DNA of 64,000 nt from an uncultured Akkermansia sp. Its GTDB lineage: Bacteria > Verrucomicrobiota > Verrucomicrobiia > Verrucomicrobiales > Akkermansiaceae. The stretch's first letter is position 1; the number at the start of each line of letters is the position of its first letter. The notes beneath the pieces were generated by a model. The model had not been told where the DNA came from. It ran no database searches and was given only the letters and a program-made list of their open reading frames with translations. Below, piece by piece: positions 59,426-64,000 of the stretch. Where the stretch lies: positions 1 through 64,000 of the forward strand of contig CANRKR010000001.1 in assembly GCA_947631275.1 (NCBI GenBank), written 5' to 3'. Both the position numbers and the translations under genes were made by a program.

Positions 59426-62404
59426 CTATTTCTCCTGTGGCGCCACAACTTGAATATGCTCCTGAACAGTCGGCAAATTTTCCGCGCAGATACTCACGGT
59501 GACTGAACCTGTCTCGCCTCGTTTGGAGCGCACAATAGCGAGGATGCGACCGTTAAAGAAAGACTGATGCGGATCCTGCATACAGGTCTGATCAATGGGG
59601 TTACCATTGCAGAACCCGATGAGTGTCGCCGGTCCCTCAATGGAGAAGCTTACCTTCCGGCAATCCGTCGGCACCACATGCCCCTCCTCATCCACCACTG
59701 ACAACTCAATAAAGCTCAGATCATGCCCATCTGCAGCAATGGTGGAACCATCCACCGAAGCCTGCACTCCGACAGCCTCCCCTGTAGTCACCACCCTGTC
59801 CTCTGCCCAGAATTTGCCGCCCTTTTTCACCACCACGTGGATCTCGCCCGGTTCATAAACCACATTTTCCCACACAAAGCGGTAGGCGGTGCGGGACGTG
59901 TCACGAACGCCCTGAGGGATCTTCTCGCCCTCGTTTTTCTCATCCTTGCGGCAAACTCCCTGACTCTTACCGTTCACAAACAACTCTGCCTCGTCGCCGG
60001 AACTGAAGCACATCACCGGCGTCACTTTTCCCTCCCTGCCCCTCCAATTCCAGTGCGGGAGAAGATGCGCAAAGCGCTCATCCGGTGACCAGCGGCTTTT
60101 GTAAAGATAGAAGGCATCTTTCGGAAAACCCGCAAGGTCAATCAGTCCGAAATACGAGCTGCGGCTGGGAGCCTTATTGCCCATGGCCTGAAGCTGGTCC
60201 ATAATCGACTGTTTCTCAGCATCGGATAATTCCTGCAGATTTCCAACATTAGAGGCGTCTTGATTGTATGGTGTAGGTTCACCGAGATAATCAAAGCCGG
60301 TCCACACATATTCCCCTGCCATGTTTGGCTCATCATCCTGCGCCTTGAACTCCACATCCCCACAATTGCCCCAGGCCACAGCCGCCACGCCATACGCACT
60401 CACCTGGAAGGCGCTTGTGCCACCGCTTCCACCCCAGCGAAGCGGGAAAACGTAAAACCCGCGTGTGCCGATGCCGGAAGCAGTTTCAGACCCGTAAACA
60501 GGTTTATTGGGCCGCCGCCTGACGTACTCGCGGTAGGTCCACGGCTTGTAGTTGAAGCCCATGACATCCAGCACATCTCCAAAGCCGTTCCATGCACCCT
60601 CGACGTTATTCACCCCCACGGTGAAGGGTCGGGTGGTATCGTACTTACGAAATTCATCGCGAAGATTGCGACAAATCTCAACACCTGTCGCCGATGTGAT
60701 TTCCGAAATTTCATTACCGCCGCTCCACATAATCACACAGGGATGATTGCGATCACGCCGCACGAAATTCTCCACATCCCGCTTCCACCATTGATCCCAG
60801 TCCCGATGATAGCCGTTCAATTTATCGTATTTCTGCGCCTTCCAGATATCAAAGAGTTCATCAAGCACGAGTACTCCCTGTTCATCGCAAACATCAAGCG
60901 CCTCCGGCGCAGGCGGATTATGAGAAGTCCGAATGGAATTGCAACCCATATCCTTAAGTTTACGAACTTTACGCTCCCATGCTCTCCGGTGGAAAGCGGA
61001 ACCTAGCGCTCCCAAGTCGTGATGTTCGCAAACGCCATTCAGCTGTACACGCTTGCCGTTGAGGTAAAAGCCATCCGGCTTCCACTCAATACGTCGCACA
61101 CCGAACCGTGTATTGCGCACCTCGGACGCGACCCCCTTTTGGGAGAGCGTCGTCGTGAGCGAGTACAGGTTCGGCTCTTCACAGCTCCACAACCTCGGAC
61201 TGGGGAGGAAAAGCTGCTGCTCCACGGTACAGGATGTCCCTGGCGCCAACGTAACCCACACGGGCTTCGCTACCGCCTCTCCCACTTTCTGTTCTACGGC
61301 AAATTCCGCCGGCGAGTCCCCGGTATTTTCGACAAACGTCTCAACCCGAACTGTGGCGTTATCGGGGGAAATCTCCGGTGTAGTCACGTAAATGCCGTTA
61401 TAGGCGATGTGCGCAGGAGCAACATGCTCCAACCAGACGTGTCGGTAGATGCCGGCTCCAGGATACCAGCGGGTAGATAGAGGTTCATTGCTTGCACGCA
61501 CCGCCACCAGGTTATCTTTCCCCGGGTGGAGATACGGGGTAATATCCACGCGGAAGGAAGAGTAACCGTACGCCCATTCTCCCGCCTTCCTGCCGTTCAC
61601 GTACACCAGCGGATGCGACATCACACCATCAAAGTCTATGTAATAGCGATCCTTTCCCGGAGAGAAATCCTCCGCCACCTCAAAATGCTTGCGGTACCAG
61701 CCATAGCCATTCCATGGAAGCTTTCCCGTCTCATTCGGTTCATCGCGCAGGAATGGACTCTCAATCGCCCAATCGTGTGGCAGTTGCACAGGTTTGAAGG
61801 CACTCTCGTCATACCCCGGCATGGCCGGTTCCGTGGGGTCCTCCACCTTGATGGGAGAAACAAGCTTTCCATCCATTCCCGACAGCTCAATCTCACGAAC
61901 ACTCGCCCACGCGCTCCGAGAAGTTCCGGGAAAAATCAATCGAAGTCTTTCAAGAGGTCGTCCTTTCATGTCAATCTGCGACGATCCCTCGTTCTCGGAC
62001 ACAATCAGCTTTTCTACCACTCCCCCGGGAAAACCGAGCTCAACCTCCACTTCCTGCCTGTCTGCTTTTTCCCAGTATATCTTCAGTTCCTTCAGGGGAG
62101 TCTTTCCGTCCAGATTCAGCAGGAGAGAGTGACCCGCCTTCGCGTCGAGCGCGCACCAGCGAGTTTCCCTGTCACCATCGATAGCATGCGTCGCAGGATT
62201 TCCCTCCTGAGACCCTCCGGGAGCGTAAATCCCAACGGCCGCCCCCTCCGGGGAGAACGGGCCAAAGTAGTGGAAAGACCAACCAAAATCGAAACATTTG
62301 CGTTCGGGTAAAACTCTTCCATCAACGGCCTCGTCCGCCGCGGAGACAATAGGAAGAGAACTCACGCAGAGTAGCACGACGAATAATAACTTCACCAATT
62401 TCAT
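59426..62404 (-). CDS. Secreted glycoside hydrolase family 2 (beta-galactosidase-like) with inserted discoidin-like domain
   Basis: Signal peptide; VQLPHDWAIESPF, NGVCEHHDLGALGSAF, IRTSHNPPAPEALDVCDEQGVLVLDE, MWSGGNEIS; insert GGSQEGNPATHAIDGDRETRWCA. Confidence 0.92.
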   Translation of the reverse strand: MKLVKLLFVVLLCVSSLPIVSAADEAVDGRVLPERKCFDFGWSFHYFGPFSPEGAAVGIYAPGGSQEGNPATHAIDGDRETRWCALDAKAGHSLLLNLDGKTPLKELKIYWEKADRQEVEVELGFPGGVVEKLIVSENEGSSQIDMKGRPLERLRLIFPGTSRSAWASVREIELSGMDGKLVSPIKVEDPTEPAMPGYDESAFKPVQLPHDWAIESPFLRDEPNETGKLPWNGYGWYRKHFEVAEDFSPGKDRYYIDFDGVMSHPLVYVNGRKAGEWAYGYSSFRVDITPYLHPGKDNLVAVRASNEPLSTRWYPGAGIYRHVWLEHVAPAHIAYNGIYVTTPEISPDNATVRVETFVENTGDSPAEFAVEQKVGEAVAKPVWVTLAPGTSCTVEQQLFLPSPRLWSCEEPNLYSLTTTLSQKGVASEVRNTRFGVRRIEWKPDGFYLNGKRVQLNGVCEHHDLGALGSAFHRRAWERKVRKLKDMGCNSIRTSHNPPAPEALDVCDEQGVLVLDELFDIWKAQKYDKLNGYHRDWDQWWKRDVENFVRRDRNHPCVIMWSGGNEISEITSATGVEICRNLRDEFRKYDTTRPFTVGVNNVEGAWNGFGDVLDVMGFNYKPWTYREYVRRRPNKPVYGSETASGIGTRGFYVFPLRWGGSGGTSAFQVSAYGVAAVAWGNCGDVEFKAQDDEPNMAGEYVWTGFDYLGEPTPYNQDASNVGNLQELSDAEKQSIMDQLQAMGNKAPSRSSYFGLIDLAGFPKDAFYLYKSRWSPDERFAHLLPHWNWRGREGKVTPVMCFSSGDEAELFVNGKSQGVCRKDEKNEGEKIPQGVRDTSRTAYRFVWENVVYEPGEIHVVVKKGGKFWAEDRVVTTGEAVGVQASVDGSTIAADGHDLSFIELSVVDEEGHVVPTDCRKVSFSIEGPATLIGFCNGNPIDQTCMQDPHQSFFNGRILAIVRSKRGETGSVTVSICAENLPTVQEHIQVVAPQEK

Positions 62405-62494
62405 AATGAGGAGACTGTGTTGTCCAACGGGACAGGTTCGGCATTCTTCCTTACTGTAAATACGTACTCAGGCAGACTTTTCTGTCAAAGAAAA

Positions 62495-64000
62495 TTATGC
62501 ACGAAGTTCTGATTCAAACTGCCGAAATTGAATTGCCTCAAGCAAATCGCCATCTTCCGGAGCTTCTCGACCGGCCAGATCCGCTATTGTGCGCGTCACG
62601 CGCAGGATGCGATCAAATGCTCGTGCTGAAAGTCCGAACTGTTCCACTGCTGCCAATAGCAGAGTCTGTTGATTCTCTGTAAGAGGACAATACTTGCGCA
62701 ACTGCTTGCCGGAGAGTCGAGCATTGCAGCGGACACGAGTGTCGGCATACCGCTGCTGCTGCAAAACTCGGGCCGCTGCCACCCGAGCGCGAATGACAGC
62801 GCTGCTCTCCCCATCCGGTCGGTTCAACAGACTGGCAGGATCCACCGCTGGTATCTCAATGAGCATGTCAAAGCGATCCAGCAATGGCCCGGAAATTTTC
62901 TTGCGGTAGCGCGCCACGTCCGCCGGTCTGCAATGGCAGGCGTGCTTCGGATCGCCCAGATAACCACAAGGACACGGGTTCATCGCCGCAACCAGCATGA
63001 ATTGGCAGGGAAAATCCATAGATCCGCTTGCACGCGATATCGTCACCACCCCATCCTCCAACGGTTGCCGCAGGGTCTCAAGCGTGCGACGACTGAACTC
63101 CGGAAACTCATCTAAAAACAGCACACCGTGGTGAGCCAGTGTGATCTCCCCGGGAGAGATCGAGCTTCCGCCACCCATCAGACCAACATCCGATATCGTA
63201 TGATGCGGCGAGCGAAAAGGGCGTGTCTTCAGCAAACCACCCGTCTTCGGCAACAATCCGCAGACGGAGTGAATAGTGCTGATTTCCAATGCCTCTTCAT
63301 GCGTCATCGGTGGCAAAATGCTCGGCAGACGCGCTGCCAGCATGCTCTTGCCACTGCCCGGACTGCCGCACATCAGCAGATTGTGCCCACCCGCCGCCGC
63401 AATCTCCATCGCACGCCGGGCGTAAGGCTGACCTTTAATCTCATCGAAGTCCGGCCCGTCCACAAACGCTCCTTCCTCCGGAGGAAGATCCATCGATCGG
63501 CATCGCTCCGGACCCTCCAGCAACACCTCCCATGCCTCCTGTAAATTCTCCACCGGGCAGACGCGCAATCCCTCCACGACAGCAGCTTCCCGCGCATTCT
63601 CCGGAGAAAGCATGAGAAACTTCTTCCCGGCTTCCCGCGCTGCCACAGCCTGCGGCAACACACCGCGCACACCGCGCACCGTCCCGTCCAGCGCCAGCTC
63701 CCCCACAATACACCAATTCTCTACCCCTACCGGCACGCGCCGACGGAAAGCCTCCGGCATGCCGCCATAGTTGTTCTGCAGCGCCATCTCGAGCCCCAGA
63801 GCGATCGGCAAGTCAAACCCCGGCCCCTGCTTTTTCACATCCGCCGGGGCCAAATTCACAGTAGCAAGAATCTGCCCGGGGCAGAAGAAGTGGCTATTCT
63901 GCAAAGCGGCGGTGACGCGTTGCACACTCTCGCGCACGGCAGTGTCCGGCAAGCCTACCACCATAAAGCGCCCGGTATCCTCCACCTTCTGCACGTTCAC
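62495..64000 (-). CDS. comM: YifB/ComM family Mg-chelatase-like AAA ATPase (truncated by window edge)
   Basis: VEDTGRFMVVGLPDTAVRESVQRV, LMCGSPGSGKSMLAARLPSILPPM, FRSPHHTISDVGLMGG, HHGVLFLDEFPEF. Confidence 0.92.
   Translation of the reverse strand: MNVQKVEDTGRFMVVGLPDTAVRESVQRVTAALQNSHFFCPGQILATVNLAPADVKKQGPGFDLPIALGLEMALQNNYGGMPEAFRRRVPVGVENWCIVGELALDGTVRGVRGVLPQAVAAREAGKKFLMLSPENAREAAVVEGLRVCPVENLQEAWEVLLEGPERCRSMDLPPEEGAFVDGPDFDEIKGQPYARRAMEIAAAGGHNLLMCGSPGSGKSMLAARLPSILPPMTHEEALEISTIHSVCGLLPKTGGLLKTRPFRSPHHTISDVGLMGGGSSISPGEITLAHHGVLFLDEFPEFSRRTLETLRQPLEDGVVTISRASGSMDFPCQFMLVAAMNPCPCGYLGDPKHACHCRPADVARYRKKISGPLLDRFDMLIEIPAVDPASLLNRPDGESSAVIRARVAAARVLQQQRYADTRVRCNARLSGKQLRKYCPLTENQQTLLLAAVEQFGLSARAFDRILRVTRTIADLAGREAPEDGDLLEAIQFRQFESELRA

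Noticed and set aside
1-64000. tRNA or rRNA genes
   Set aside because: No cloverleaf-like or rRNA-like segment recognised in the intergenic regions by eye; a tRNAscan run would be decisive

Overview
Chromosomal window, probably from a Verrucomicrobiota-like gut bacterium (taxonomy is inference from protein style only). Housekeeping blocks (purM-purF, ECF sigma, gltX-queA, pgi, lysA, argF, sufE, parB, DEAD-box helicase, POT transporter, GH2 beta-galactosidase, comM/yifB) flank two accessory regions. (1) About 0.1-6.1 kb: dynamin-like GTPase, an MmeI/YeeA-type single-chain restriction-modification enzyme whose N-terminus is out of frame across a C9 tract, and a tyrosine recombinase. (2) About 29.7-55.3 kb: a long minus-strand surface-glycan locus (nucleotidyltransferase/kinase fusion, UDP-sugar dehydrogenase, giant multidomain glycosyltransferases, GtrII-type transferase, PgpA, UbiA-type prenyltransferase, small DMT flippase-like protein, acyltransferase). 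Inside this locus, in the same orientation and with short gaps, is a two-gene RADAR-type anti-phage system: RdrA-like ATPase plus RdrB-like adenosine deaminase. Main observations: the RADAR pair is embedded in the glycan operon; its ATPase carries an 18-bp VNTR coding for a Lys-rich (A/S)TSTKK tail; a perfect 24-bp inverted repeat (55091-55114 / 55264-55287) at the operon head resembles an invertible promoter; three G/C homopolymer tracts (C9, G9, G10) look like phase-variation switches in the RM enzyme, the acyltransferase and the UbiA enzyme; a shared undescribed domain occurs in three glycan proteins; and promoters sit only 6-12 nt from the start codon of eight genes, predicting leaderless or near-leaderless mRNAs. 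All calls are from reading the sequence; no searches were run.
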